Assembly (NCBI GenBank): GCA_049840395.1 | Contig: JASGLD010000001.1 | Span: 558,001-622,000 of the forward strand | Source of the DNA: CAILZL01 sp049840395 | Lineage (GTDB): Bacteria; Pseudomonadota; Gammaproteobacteria; Steroidobacterales; Steroidobacteraceae | Direction: 5' to 3' | Length of the DNA stretch: 64,000 bases | Shown: in pieces, positions 1 to 7,907 of the stretch | Numbering within the stretch: the stretch's first letter is position 1 | Layout: the number at the start of each line of letters is the position of its first letter | Program-made: the position numbers and the translations under genes | The notes under the pieces: generated by a model | Databases searched by the model: none | What the model saw: only the letters and a program-made list of their open reading frames with translations | Told to the model about the DNA's origin: nothing

Positions 1-98
1 TCATTCGCACTCATGATGTCGCTGCGACGGTTGATGCGGTGCGTGTGGCGCATGCACTGCGCCAAGCTGGTTATGTGGCAGGTTATTCTGCGAATTAA
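1..98 (+). CDS. folP: dihydropteroate synthase, C-terminal end (partial)
   Basis: Only the last 31 residues are inside the window. In the frame that ends with TAA at 96-98 they read IRTHDVAATVDAVRVAHAL followed by a short hydrophobic tail. The pattern (V/I)RTHDVA is the C-terminal signature of dihydropteroate synthase, the folate enzyme that joins para-aminobenzoate to the pterin pyrophosphate; the Arg and His of this motif bind the pterin/phosphate. folP directly upstream of glmM is the usual order in gammaproteobacteria, and glmM starts 34 bases downstream on the same strand. The call rests on this short motif plus gene order. Confidence 0.85.
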   Translation, partial: IRTHDVAATVDAVRVAHALRQAGYVAGYSAN

Positions 99-132
99 TT
101 AGAGCCAATTAATTAGATGTTGGGAGTCACGG

Positions 133-1464
133 GTGGCTAGAAAATATTTCGGCACAGATGGCGTGCGCGGTCGAGTGGGGCAGTCGCCCATGACGGTGGA
201 TTTCGCGTTGCGTCTGGCTAGCGCTGCAGCGCGCGTGCTGGCGCCCAATGGCGGCACGGTGCTGGTAGGCAAGGACACCCGTGTGTCCGGCTACATGTTC
301 GAATCGGCGCTGGAAGCTGGTTTTGTGGCTGCTGGCGTCAATGTGCTGCTTACGGGACCATTGCCGACACCGGGCATTGCCTATCTCACCAAGCAATTCG
401 ATTGCAATTTCGGCGTGGTGATCAGCGCTTCGCACAATCCCTATGAAGACAATGGCATCAAGTTCTTCGATGGTCAGGGCAGCAAGCTGTCCGATGAAGT
501 CGAGGCGCAGATCGAAGCCTTGCTCGACTCCACGCCCATTACTCAGGAATCGCATCAACTGGGTTTTGCTCGCCGTTTAGATGAGGCCGCAGTTCAATAC
601 CAGAATTTCTGTCGGACTACCGTGCCCAAGGGCACCGACCTGTCCGGATTTAAGGTAGTAGTCGATTGCGCGCACGGCGCCGGCTACAAAGTGGGGCCGC
701 GGGTCTTGGCGGATTTAGGTGCTGAAATCATTCCCATCGGCTGCTCGCCTAATGGCCGCAATATCAACTTGCATTGCGGTTCCACTTCACCAGAGCTGCT
801 GCAGCACACGGTGCCCGGCGTGCGCGCGCATGTGGGCGTGGCCTTCGACGGCGACGGCGATCGATTGGTGATGGTCGATCACCTGGGCCGCGTAGTGGAT
901 GGTGATCAACTTCTATACGTGCTGGCCACGGCGCGTCACGCTGCGGGTGAACTGCAAGGACCGGTGGTCGGCACGGTGATGAGCAACTTCGGCTTGGAAC
1001 AAACGCTGAAACAGCAGGGCATCGACTTCCGTCGCGCCAAGGTGGGCGATCGCTACGTATTGGAATTGCTGCGCGAAACCAATGGCATTCTGGGCGGCGA
1101 GACCTCGGGCCACTTGCTGTGTCTGGATCGCACTACCACCGGCGATGCGCTGATCAGCGCTCTGCAAGTCCTGGCCGTGATGAAGCAAACCGGCAAGAGC
1201 CTGGCTGAGTTGACCGCCGCCATGCCGAAGTTTCCACAGATCATGGAAAACGTGCGGGTTAGCAAAAAGATCGATACCGACAAGTCCGAGCCCATTCAAC
1301 AGGCCGTGCGTCAGGCCGAATCGCGTCTGGCTGGCAACGGTCGAGTGGTGCTGCGTGCCTCGGGCACCGAGCCCTTGATCCGCGTCATGGTGGAGGGCCG
1401 CGACGAAGCGTTGGTACGGCAGTTGGTAAAAGAATTGGCTCAGGTAGTAGCCGCTGCCGTTTAA
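133..1464 (+). CDS. glmM: phosphoglucosamine mutase
   Basis: Converts glucosamine-6-phosphate to glucosamine-1-phosphate in the cytoplasm, on the route to UDP-GlcNAc for peptidoglycan and LPS. The 443-residue length is normal. The start MARKYFGTDGVRG uses GTG with GGGAG six bases upstream. The catalytic phosphoserine loop ISASHNPYEDNG places the serine at about residue 100, the Mg-binding loop is DGDGDR, the sugar-binding loop is GGETSGH, and the C-terminal phosphate-binding loop is RASGTEP. All four active-site loops are intact, so the enzyme should be functional. It follows folP closely and precedes tpiA. Confidence 0.97.
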   Translation: MARKYFGTDGVRGRVGQSPMTVDFALRLASAAARVLAPNGGTVLVGKDTRVSGYMFESALEAGFVAAGVNVLLTGPLPTPGIAYLTKQFDCNFGVVISASHNPYEDNGIKFFDGQGSKLSDEVEAQIEALLDSTPITQESHQLGFARRLDEAAVQYQNFCRTTVPKGTDLSGFKVVVDCAHGAGYKVGPRVLADLGAEIIPIGCSPNGRNINLHCGSTSPELLQHTVPGVRAHVGVAFDGDGDRLVMVDHLGRVVDGDQLLYVLATARHAAGELQGPVVGTVMSNFGLEQTLKQQGIDFRRAKVGDRYVLELLRETNGILGGETSGHLLCLDRTTTGDALISALQVLAVMKQTGKSLAELTAAMPKFPQIMENVRVSKKIDTDKSEPIQQAVRQAESRLAGNGRVVLRASGTEPLIRVMVEGRDEALVRQLVKELAQVVAAAV

Positions 1465-1592
1465 GCGTGTCGTCACGCTCTGTTGGCCGATCTTAGGTTT
1501 GATTTTGGGGTGGCGCGCCAGTAAGCTTCCGCGCCTTTCGCGGTCCGGATTGCACCGGTCTGCTCATGCAAAAGCTGGATAAGAGCTAGTAG

Positions 1593-2351
1593 ATGAACAA
1601 CAAGCGTCGGCCGCTGGTCGCCGGAAACTGGAAAATGCATGGTTCGCGTGCGGAGAACACCGCGCTGCTGAATACCCTGCTGGCCCAGTTGGATACCGGC
1701 CATGTCGATGTGTTGGTTTGTCCGCCCTTTGCTTATCTCGCTGAAATCGCCAGCCGCCTGAGCGGTACGGTGGTGGCGGTGGGCGCCCAGTCGGTTTGTG
1801 CCGAAGCCATCGGTGCTTTCACTGGTGAGGTATCGGCCAGCATGTTGAAGGATGTCGGTTGCCAGTACGTGCTGGTGGGCCATTCCGAACGCCGCAGTCT
1901 GTATGGCGAGGACAATGCTCTGGTGGCGCGCAAGTTCGTCGCCGCGCAATCGCAGGGCCTGATTCCCGTGCTGTGCGTGGGCGAGACCCTGCAGCAGCGC
2001 GAAGCAGAGCAGACTTTTGCGGTGATCCGCGAGCAGCTGGACGCCGTGGTGGAATTGGCCGGTATTGCGGCCTTCGCCAGGGCAGTGGTGGCGTACGAGC
2101 CGGTATGGGCCATTGGCACCGGACGCACGGCGACCTCGCAACAGGCGCAGGAAGTGCACGCGTTTATTCGCCAGTCGCTGGCGGCGCGCGATGCAGCCGT
2201 GGCGGGTGATGTACGAATTCTGTACGGCGGCAGCGTCAAGGGTAGCAATGCCCGTGAGTTGTTCGCCATGGAAGATGTCGATGGCGGCTTGGTGGGCGGC
2301 GCTTCGCTCAAGGCCGAAGAATTTTTGCAGATTTGCGCTGCTGCGAATTGA
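1593..2351 (+). CDS. tpiA: triosephosphate isomerase
   Basis: Interconverts dihydroxyacetone phosphate and glyceraldehyde-3-phosphate in glycolysis and gluconeogenesis. The protein has 252 residues, the usual TIM-barrel length. Substrate-binding GNWKMHG (Asn12, Lys14), catalytic His97 in GHSERR, catalytic Glu169 in AYEPVWAIGTG and the phosphate-gripping GGSVKG loop are all present. The ribosome site before the ATG is weak (GAGCT). The gene lies 128 bases after glmM and 31 bases before secG, the common glmM-tpiA-secG arrangement, so the three are probably cotranscribed. Confidence 0.97.
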   Translation: MNNKRRPLVAGNWKMHGSRAENTALLNTLLAQLDTGHVDVLVCPPFAYLAEIASRLSGTVVAVGAQSVCAEAIGAFTGEVSASMLKDVGCQYVLVGHSERRSLYGEDNALVARKFVAAQSQGLIPVLCVGETLQQREAEQTFAVIREQLDAVVELAGIAAFARAVVAYEPVWAIGTGRTATSQQAQEVHAFIRQSLAARDAAVAGDVRILYGGSVKGSNARELFAMEDVDGGLVGGASLKAEEFLQICAAAN

Positions 2352-2382
2352 TCGCAGCCAGCACGACTAAAGAGTAATTGCT

Positions 2383-2775
2383 ATGAATTGGCTACAAACT
2401 GCAACCCTGATCCTGCACATGTTCCTGTGCGTGGGCATCGTGGGCCTGGTGTTACTGCAGCGAGGCAAGGGTGCCGATGCCGGCGCCGGTTTCGGTGCGG
2501 GGGCTTCCGGCACGGTATTCGGTGCACGCGGTTCGTCGTCGTTTCTGTCGCGTACCACTGCCATTCTTGCCACGCTGTTCTTCGTCACTTGCCTTACGCT
2601 GACCTACATGGGCGGCAAGAAAGTGGTGTCGGATAGCGTGGTGGATCGCGTCGGTACCAGCGCCAGCAGCAGTGTCAGTGCTCCGGCCTTGCAGGTGCCT
2701 GCTACGCCTGCTCCTGCTACAACGGTTGAGCAGCCCGCTGTGCCTGCCACTGGCACGGAGCCGGCCACCAAGTAA
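2383..2775 (+). CDS. secG: preprotein translocase subunit SecG
   Basis: Small inner-membrane partner of SecYE that assists preprotein translocation. It shows the SecG plan: an N-terminal transmembrane helix (TLILHMFLCVGIVGLVLLQ), the conserved loop QRGKGADAGAGFGAG with the GASGTVFGARGS continuation, a second helix (TTAILATLFFVTCLTLTYM), then a low-complexity Ala/Pro/Thr tail of about 45 residues. At 130 residues it is typical for proteobacteria. It directly precedes a tRNA-Leu gene and the nuo operon, the order seen in many gammaproteobacteria. Confidence 0.95.
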   Translation: MNWLQTATLILHMFLCVGIVGLVLLQRGKGADAGAGFGAGASGTVFGARGSSSFLSRTTAILATLFFVTCLTLTYMGGKKVVSDSVVDRVGTSASSSVSAPALQVPATPAPATTVEQPAVPATGTEPATK

Positions 2776-2807
2776 CGCGGCCCTGACTGCGTGGGTTTAA
2801 AAGCAGT

Positions 2808-2892
2808 GCGGATGTGGTGGAACTGGTAGACACGCTACCTTGAGGTGGTAGTGGCGCAAGCCGTGGAGGTTCGAGTCCTCTCATCCGCACCA
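2808..2892 (+). tRNA. tRNA-Leu (anticodon GAG)
   Basis: Eighty-five bases including the encoded CCA. The acceptor stem GCGGATG pairs with CATCCGC (2882-2888), the discriminator is A at 2889, and CCA is at 2890-2892. The anticodon stem CTACC/GGTAG encloses loop TTGAGGT, giving anticodon GAG for CUC/CUU codons. A long variable arm (TGGCGCAAGCCG) makes it a class II tRNA, as expected for leucine, and the T arm is GGAGG-TTCGAGT-CCTCT. Its position between secG and nuoA is conserved in related bacteria. Confidence 0.97.
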
Positions 2893-3195
2893 TTTTTCTG
2901 CTGGGTTTCCAGTTCGCCCAGTGGTTCATTTAGTCAGATCCTTAGCATCAGTCCCGTGAATTATTAATTTAATTCCATTTGTTCCATGCGGTTTGTCTGC
3001 ATGAATTCCACGGAAGGCGTTAGTTGATCTGCCCGAATTATTGCTTGGGCGTAGGGTTTGTTGAGCACTTACACGTTTTAATGCCTGTGTGCTGTAAGAC
3101 GATGACGTGTCCGCAGTTTTTTTACATCATGGGTGTATGACTGGCGGTACACGTCCTGTACAATTTCGGCCGTTTTTGTGGGCTTAGCCGTCGTG
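2893..3195. other. intergenic region upstream of nuoA
   Basis: About 300 bases with no convincing gene. The section near 2945-3125 is more AT-rich than its surroundings. I see no tRNA terminator hairpin. The only regulatory candidate is the nuo promoter given separately. A reading frame in phase with nuoA extends upstream to 3133, but it runs through that promoter and lacks NuoA-like sequence, so I do not count it as coding. Confidence 0.5.
3136..3164 (+). promoter_or_regulatory. candidate promoter of the nuo operon
   Basis: TATGAC, a 17-base spacer, then TACAAT at 3159-3164, 32 bases before the nuoA start. The -10 box is good and the -35 box is weak. It lies where the operon promoter is expected, directly before the first gene. 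This is a sequence match only. Confidence 0.4.
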
Positions 3196-3552
3196 ATGCT
3201 GCAAAACTACTTACCTATTCTTATCTTTCTGGGCGTTGCCACCGGTTTGTCGGTGTTGTTGATGACCCTTGGCTTCCTGTTCGGTCCGCGCAAGCCCGAC
3301 ACCGAAAAGCTATCCGCCTATGAGTGCGGCTTCGAACCCTTCGAAGATTCGCGCATCAAGTTCGATGTGCGTTACTACCTGGTCGCCATCCTGTTCATCG
3401 TGTTCGATCTGGAAATCGCCTTCTTGTTCCCGTGGGCGGTGACGCTCAACAAGATCGGCGTGCTGGGCATTGCCGCCGTGGGAATCTTCCTGTTGATTTT
3501 GGTTGTCGGCTTTATTTACGAGTGGAAGAGAGGGGCGCTGGAATGGGATTGA
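3196..3552 (+). CDS. nuoA: NADH-quinone oxidoreductase subunit A
   Basis: Membrane subunit of complex I, 118 residues from the ATG at 3196 (MLQNYLPILIFLGVATG). The start was chosen because NuoA homologues begin just before the first of three transmembrane helices; an in-frame extension upstream is not NuoA-like. The conserved matrix-side loop YECGFEPFEDSRIKFDVRYY, with its quinone-channel cysteine, is present, as is the acidic FDLEIAFLFPW helix. The last ten bases overlap the start of nuoB, so the two are translationally coupled. First gene of the complete 14-gene nuo operon. Confidence 0.95.
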   Translation: MLQNYLPILIFLGVATGLSVLLMTLGFLFGPRKPDTEKLSAYECGFEPFEDSRIKFDVRYYLVAILFIVFDLEIAFLFPWAVTLNKIGVLGIAAVGIFLLILVVGFIYEWKRGALEWD

Positions 3553-4094
3553 TTGCAAACCAGGCCGTGCCGCTGGATCTTCCTGTTGGTCCTTCAAATT
3601 CGGTCAATGAAGCGGATTTGAATGCCACGCTGGAACAACGCGGCTTCTTGACTACTACTGTCGATAACCTGGTGAACTGGGCGCGTACCGGTTCCATGTG
3701 GCCAATGACCTTCGGTCTGGCTTGCTGCGCTGTGGAAATGATGCATGCCGGCGCCTCGCGTTACGATCTGGACCGCTTCGGCATCGTGTTCCGTCCCAGC
3801 CCGCGTCAATCCGACGTGATGGTGGTGGCCGGCACGCTGGTGAACAAAATGGCGCCTGCTCTGCGCAAGGTGTACGACCAGATGCCCGAGCCGCGCTGGG
3901 TGATTTCCATGGGTTCCTGCGCCAATGGCGGTGGCTACTATCACTACTCATACGCCGTGGTGCGCGGTTGCGATCGCGTGGTGCCGGTGGATGTGTATGT
4001 GCCGGGATGCCCCCCCACGGCCGAAGCCCTGCTGTACGGCATTCTGCAATTGCAGAACAAGATTCGCCGCACCAACACCATCGCCCGCAAGTAA
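3543..4094 (+). CDS. nuoB: NADH-quinone oxidoreductase subunit B
   Basis: Peripheral-arm subunit that holds iron-sulfur cluster N2, the last electron carrier before ubiquinone. The start MGLIANQAVP lies inside the end of nuoA (10-base overlap), giving 183 residues. The four N2 ligands are visible: adjacent Cys61-Cys62 in FGLACCAVEMMH, Cys126 in GSCANGGG and Cys156 in VPGCPPTAEALL. A longer reading frame upstream exists only because it runs out of phase through nuoA. It docks with NuoD to form the quinone site and is followed after 12 bases by nuoC. Confidence 0.97.
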   Translation: MGLIANQAVPLDLPVGPSNSVNEADLNATLEQRGFLTTTVDNLVNWARTGSMWPMTFGLACCAVEMMHAGASRYDLDRFGIVFRPSPRQSDVMVVAGTLVNKMAPALRKVYDQMPEPRWVISMGSCANGGGYYHYSYAVVRGCDRVVPVDVYVPGCPPTAEALLYGILQLQNKIRRTNTIARK

Positions 4095-4106
4095 TACGAA
4101 TACTCC

Positions 4107-4784
4107 ATGTCATCGCGTATCAACTCACTGGCCGAGCGCATCGAGACGCAGTTTGCCCAACGTGTGCAGCGCATAGCTTCCACCTGCGGCGAACTGACTT
4201 ACGAACTGGCGGCAGAAGATTTACTGTCCATCTGCACCACGTTGCGCGATGCCGCCGAATTCAAGTTCGAACAATTGATCGATCTCACCGGCGTCGACTA
4301 TTTCAACTACGGTCAGGTGGAATGGTCGACGCAGGAATCCACCGGCACCGGCTTTAGTCGTGGTGTGGCGCGCGGCGACGCATTGCCCACCGAGTCCGCT
4401 GCGGGTCGTTTTGCCGTGGTGTATCACCTGCTGTCGGTGACGAACAATGTGCGTCTGCGTCTGCGCGTACGTTGCGCCGACAACGATGCGCCGATGATCG
4501 ATTCCGTGGAAAGCGTGTGGGCCTCGGCCAACTGGTTCGAGCGCGAAGCCTTCGACATGTTCGGCATCCTGTTTAAAGGCCATCCCGATCTGCGTCGTAT
4601 TCTCACGGATTACGGCTTTATCGGTTACCCGTTCCGCAAGGACTTCCCGTTGATCGGCAATGTGGAAGTGCGTTACGACGAACAAAAGGGTCGCGTGATT
4701 TATCAACCGGTGACCATCGAACCGCGCACCCTGGTGCCGCGTGTGATTCGCGATGACAACCGTTACGACGCGGCACTGAAGTAA
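4107..4784 (+). CDS. nuoC: NADH-quinone oxidoreductase subunit C
   Basis: The 30-kDa peripheral subunit, 225 residues, with the family signature ANWFEREAFDMFGI followed by GHPDLRRILTDYGF and PFRKDFPL. It has no cofactor and stabilises the NuoB-NuoD junction. It is a separate gene here, whereas in Escherichia coli nuoC and nuoD are fused; the split form is the common one outside the enterics. nuoD follows after 16 bases. Confidence 0.96.
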   Translation: MSSRINSLAERIETQFAQRVQRIASTCGELTYELAAEDLLSICTTLRDAAEFKFEQLIDLTGVDYFNYGQVEWSTQESTGTGFSRGVARGDALPTESAAGRFAVVYHLLSVTNNVRLRLRVRCADNDAPMIDSVESVWASANWFEREAFDMFGILFKGHPDLRRILTDYGFIGYPFRKDFPLIGNVEVRYDEQKGRVIYQPVTIEPRTLVPRVIRDDNRYDAALK

Positions 4785-4800
4785 TTCAAAGCAGAGCAAT

Positions 4801-6054
4801 ATGGCTGAGATTCATAACTTCACGCTGAACTTCGGTCCGCAGCATCCGGCGGCGCACGGTGTGCTGCGCCTGGTGCTGGAGATGGACGGCGAAGTCATTC
4901 AAAAGGCCGATCCGCATATCGGCTTGCTGCACCGTGGCACCGAGAAGCTGGCCGAGTCCAAGCCTTTCAATCAGTCCATCGGCTACATGGATCGTCTCGA
5001 TTACGTGTCGATGATGTGCAATGAGCACGCCTATGTGATGGCGATTGAAAATCTGCTGGGCATCAAGGCGCCGATTCGCGCGCAGTACATCCGCGTGATG
5101 TTCGACGAGATCACCCGCATCCTGAATCATCTGATGTGGTTGGGCGCGCACGGTCTCGACATCGGCGCGATGACCATGTTCCTGTACTGCTTCCGCGAAC
5201 GCGAAGACCTGATGGACTGCTACGAAGCGGTGTCGGGCGCGCGCATGCATGCCACTTACTATCGTCCGGGCGGCGTGTATCGCGATCTGCCGGATTCGAT
5301 GCCGAAGTACCAGGCTTCCAAGTGGCGCACCCAGAAGGAAGTGGACAAGCTCAACGAACGTCGCAGCGGTTCCATGCTCGACTTCATCGAAGACTTCACC
5401 AATCGCTTCCCAGCCTGCATCGATGAGTATGAAACCCTGCTCACCGATAATCGCATCTGGAAGCAGCGCACCGTGAATATCGGTGTGGTGTCGCCAGAAC
5501 GCGCGCTGCAGTTGGGCTTCACCGGTCCAATGATTCGTGGCTCCGGCTTTGCCTGGGATCTGCGCAAGCAGCAGCCGTATGAAGTTTACGATCAGATGGA
5601 CTTCGATATTCCTGTTGGCGTGAATGGCGATTGCTACGACCGCTACCTGGTGCGCGTCGAAGAAATGCGTCAGTCGAATCGCATCATCAAGCAGTGCATC
5701 AGCTGGCTGCGTAAGAATTCGGGTCCGGTGATGTTGGGCGATCACAAGGTGACGCCGCCCTCGCGTGAAGGCATGAAGGCCGACATGGAATCGCTGATCC
5801 ATCACTTCAAGTTGTTCACCGAAGGCTACTGCGTGCCTGCCGGTGAAACCTACGCCGCAGTGGAAGCGCCCAAGGGTGAGTTTGGTATCTACCTGGTATC
5901 CGATGGCGCCAACAAGCCGTATCGCTTGAAGTGCCGCGCGCCGGGATTCATCCATCTCGCTGCGCTGGAAGAAATGGTCAAGGGCCACATGCTGGCCGAC
6001 GTGGTGGCCGTGATCGGCACACAAGACATCGTATTCGGAGAGGTCGACCGGTGA
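4801..6054 (+). CDS. nuoD: NADH-quinone oxidoreductase subunit D
   Basis: The 49-kDa subunit, related to the large subunit of NiFe hydrogenases, which forms the ubiquinone pocket with NuoB. It has 417 residues, the normal size for an unfused NuoD. Recognisable stretches are NFGPQHPAAHGVLRLVLEMDGE at the N terminus, containing the quinone-pocket histidine of the HPAAHG loop, PHIGLLHRGTEKL, and the C-terminal GEVDR. The hydrogenase nickel cysteines are absent, as expected. It overlaps nuoE by four bases (GTGA). Confidence 0.97.
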   Translation: MAEIHNFTLNFGPQHPAAHGVLRLVLEMDGEVIQKADPHIGLLHRGTEKLAESKPFNQSIGYMDRLDYVSMMCNEHAYVMAIENLLGIKAPIRAQYIRVMFDEITRILNHLMWLGAHGLDIGAMTMFLYCFREREDLMDCYEAVSGARMHATYYRPGGVYRDLPDSMPKYQASKWRTQKEVDKLNERRSGSMLDFIEDFTNRFPACIDEYETLLTDNRIWKQRTVNIGVVSPERALQLGFTGPMIRGSGFAWDLRKQQPYEVYDQMDFDIPVGVNGDCYDRYLVRVEEMRQSNRIIKQCISWLRKNSGPVMLGDHKVTPPSREGMKADMESLIHHFKLFTEGYCVPAGETYAAVEAPKGEFGIYLVSDGANKPYRLKCRAPGFIHLAALEEMVKGHMLADVVAVIGTQDIVFGEVDR

Positions 6055-6572
6055 GCGCTGATAACAACGTGCAAGCAAGTGGCATGTCGGCTGCGCTCAA
6101 GGCGGAGATCGATCATTGGCTGACCAAGTTCCCACCGGATCGCAAGCGTTCGGCGGTGCTGGCTGCGCTGCGTTTTGCGCAACATGAAAATCATGGTTAT
6201 CTGACCACGCCGCAGATGGATGCGATTGCCGAGTATCTCGAGCTGCCGCCCATTCAAGTGTACGAAGTGGCCAGCTTCTACTCGATGTTCGAGACCCACA
6301 AGGTCGGTGCGTTGCACGTTTCCGTGTGTACGAATATCTCCTGCTTCCTGTGCGGTGGCGAACAGATTCTCGAACACGTCGAGAAGCGTCTCGGCATCAA
6401 GGTGGGCGAGAGCACGCCGGACGGCAAGTTCTTCCTGAAGAAGGAAGAAGAATGTCTGGCCGCCTGCACCGGTGCGCCGATGATGATGATCGACCATATT
6501 TTCTACGAGAACCTCACGCCGCAAAAAGTCGATGAGATTCTCGATCAAGTCAGCAAGAGCACGCATTCATGA
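6051..6572 (+). CDS. nuoE: NADH-quinone oxidoreductase subunit E
   Basis: The 24-kDa subunit of the NADH-input module, carrying 2Fe-2S cluster N1a. From the GTG at 6051 it has 173 residues. This start overlaps the nuoD stop in the coupled form GTGA; an ATG at 6084 is the alternative. Thioredoxin-fold ligands are in place: Cys93 and Cys98 (CTNISC) with Cys135 and Cys139 (CLAAC). The stop overlaps the nuoF ATG (ATGA), so translation of E and F is coupled, fitting their equimolar role. Confidence 0.95.
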   Translation: MSADNNVQASGMSAALKAEIDHWLTKFPPDRKRSAVLAALRFAQHENHGYLTTPQMDAIAEYLELPPIQVYEVASFYSMFETHKVGALHVSVCTNISCFLCGGEQILEHVEKRLGIKVGESTPDGKFFLKKEEECLAACTGAPMMMIDHIFYENLTPQKVDEILDQVSKSTHS

Positions 6573-7888
6573 GCCGCCTGGAACAGAAAAATCTGGTGGT
6601 CTTCGAGCCGCTGCAATACGAGCAGCCGTGGAAGCTGGACACCTATCGCAAGATCGGTGGCTATGAGACCTGGGAAAAAATCCTGCGCGGTGAACTGACG
6701 CGCGATCAGGTCATCGACGAAGTCAAAGCCTCCGGCCTGCGTGGCCGCGGTGGCGCCGGCTTCCCCACGGGTATGAAGTGGAGCTTCATGCCGCGTCAAT
6801 CGCCCATTCAAAAGTATGTGGTGTGCAACTCGGACGAAAGCGAACCAGGCACCTGCCACGATCGCGACATCCTGCGTTACAACCCGCATTCGTTGATCGA
6901 AGGCATGGCGATTGGTGGTTTTGCGATGAACGCCACCGTCGGCTACAACTACATTCGTGGTGAGTTTTTAGGCGAACCTATTCCGCGCTTCGAAGAAGCG
7001 TTGAAGGAAGCGTACGCCGCTGGCCTGCTGGGCAAGAACATCAAGGGCTCGGGCGTCGACTTCGATCTGTACATGGCTGCCGGTGCCGGTGCGTACATCT
7101 GCGGTGAAGAAACCGCGTTGCTGGAATCGCTGGAAGGCAAGCAAGGCCGTCCGCGTTTCAAGCCGCCATTCCCTGCGAACTTCGGTTTGTATGGCAAGCC
7201 CACCACCATCAACAACACGCAGAGCTATGCCTCGGTGCCCACCATCATGCGCAAGGGCGCCAAGTGGTTCTCCGATCTCGGCGTGACCAATGCCGGTGGC
7301 ACGATGATCTTCTCGGTCTCGGGTCATGTGGCCAAGCCATTGAACATTGAATTGCCCTTGGGTATTCCTTTCACCGAACTGCTGGAGATCGCCGGCGGTA
7401 TCTGGAAGGGCCGCAAGCTCAAGGCCGTGATTCCCGGTGGTATCTCCACGCCGGTGGTGCCCGCCGAGATCATGAACACCGTGACCATGGACTACGACGG
7501 CCTGCGTAAAGTGGGTTCGGCGCTGGGCACCGGTTCCATGATCGTGATGGACGACAGCACCTGCATGGTGAAGACGCTGGAGCGCATCTCGCGCTTCTTC
7601 TATGCCGAGTCCTGCGGTCAATGCACGCCCTGCCGCGAAGGCACGGGCTGGGTAAACCGCGTGCTCAAGCGCATTGTTGCGGGCCAGGGCACCAAGAAAG
7701 ATCTGGATCTGTTGCTGGAAGTGGTGGGCAAGATCGAAGGCCATACCATTTGCGCCTTCGGCGATGCTGCCGCCTGGCCGGTGCAGAGCTTCTTGAAGCA
7801 TTACCGTCACGAGTTCGAGTACTACATCGAACACGGACACAGCATGGTTGATAAGGACAAACAGTCCGCTGCCACAGTGGCTGCTTGA
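6569..7888 (+). CDS. nuoF: NADH-quinone oxidoreductase subunit F
   Basis: The 51-kDa subunit that oxidises NADH through FMN and passes electrons to 4Fe-4S cluster N3. Length is 439 residues. The FMN/NADH loop GRGGAGFPTGMKW, the glycine-rich GAGAYICGEETAL with ESLEGKQGRPR, and the cluster motif ESCGQCTPCREG plus a later Cys in GHTICAFG are all present. It overlaps nuoE by four bases and is followed after 19 bases by nuoG. Confidence 0.97.
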   Translation: MSRLEQKNLVVFEPLQYEQPWKLDTYRKIGGYETWEKILRGELTRDQVIDEVKASGLRGRGGAGFPTGMKWSFMPRQSPIQKYVVCNSDESEPGTCHDRDILRYNPHSLIEGMAIGGFAMNATVGYNYIRGEFLGEPIPRFEEALKEAYAAGLLGKNIKGSGVDFDLYMAAGAGAYICGEETALLESLEGKQGRPRFKPPFPANFGLYGKPTTINNTQSYASVPTIMRKGAKWFSDLGVTNAGGTMIFSVSGHVAKPLNIELPLGIPFTELLEIAGGIWKGRKLKAVIPGGISTPVVPAEIMNTVTMDYDGLRKVGSALGTGSMIVMDDSTCMVKTLERISRFFYAESCGQCTPCREGTGWVNRVLKRIVAGQGTKKDLDLLLEVVGKIEGHTICAFGDAAAWPVQSFLKHYRHEFEYYIEHGHSMVDKDKQSAATVAA

Positions 7889-7907
7889 TCTTAATTTAGG
7901 CAAAAGC

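Noticed and set aside
3133..3195. 21-codon upstream extension of nuoA
   Set aside because: It is in frame but crosses the likely promoter and is not NuoA-like; the ATG at 3196 aligns with family starts.
4786..6078. Long open frame on the minus strand opposite nuoD (430 codons)
   Set aside because: It mirrors a GC-rich, codon-biased gene; the translation is His/Gln/Arg-rich without domains, while nuoD on the other strand is certain. The same applies to long antisense frames over nuoM, nusA, infB, pnp and smc.
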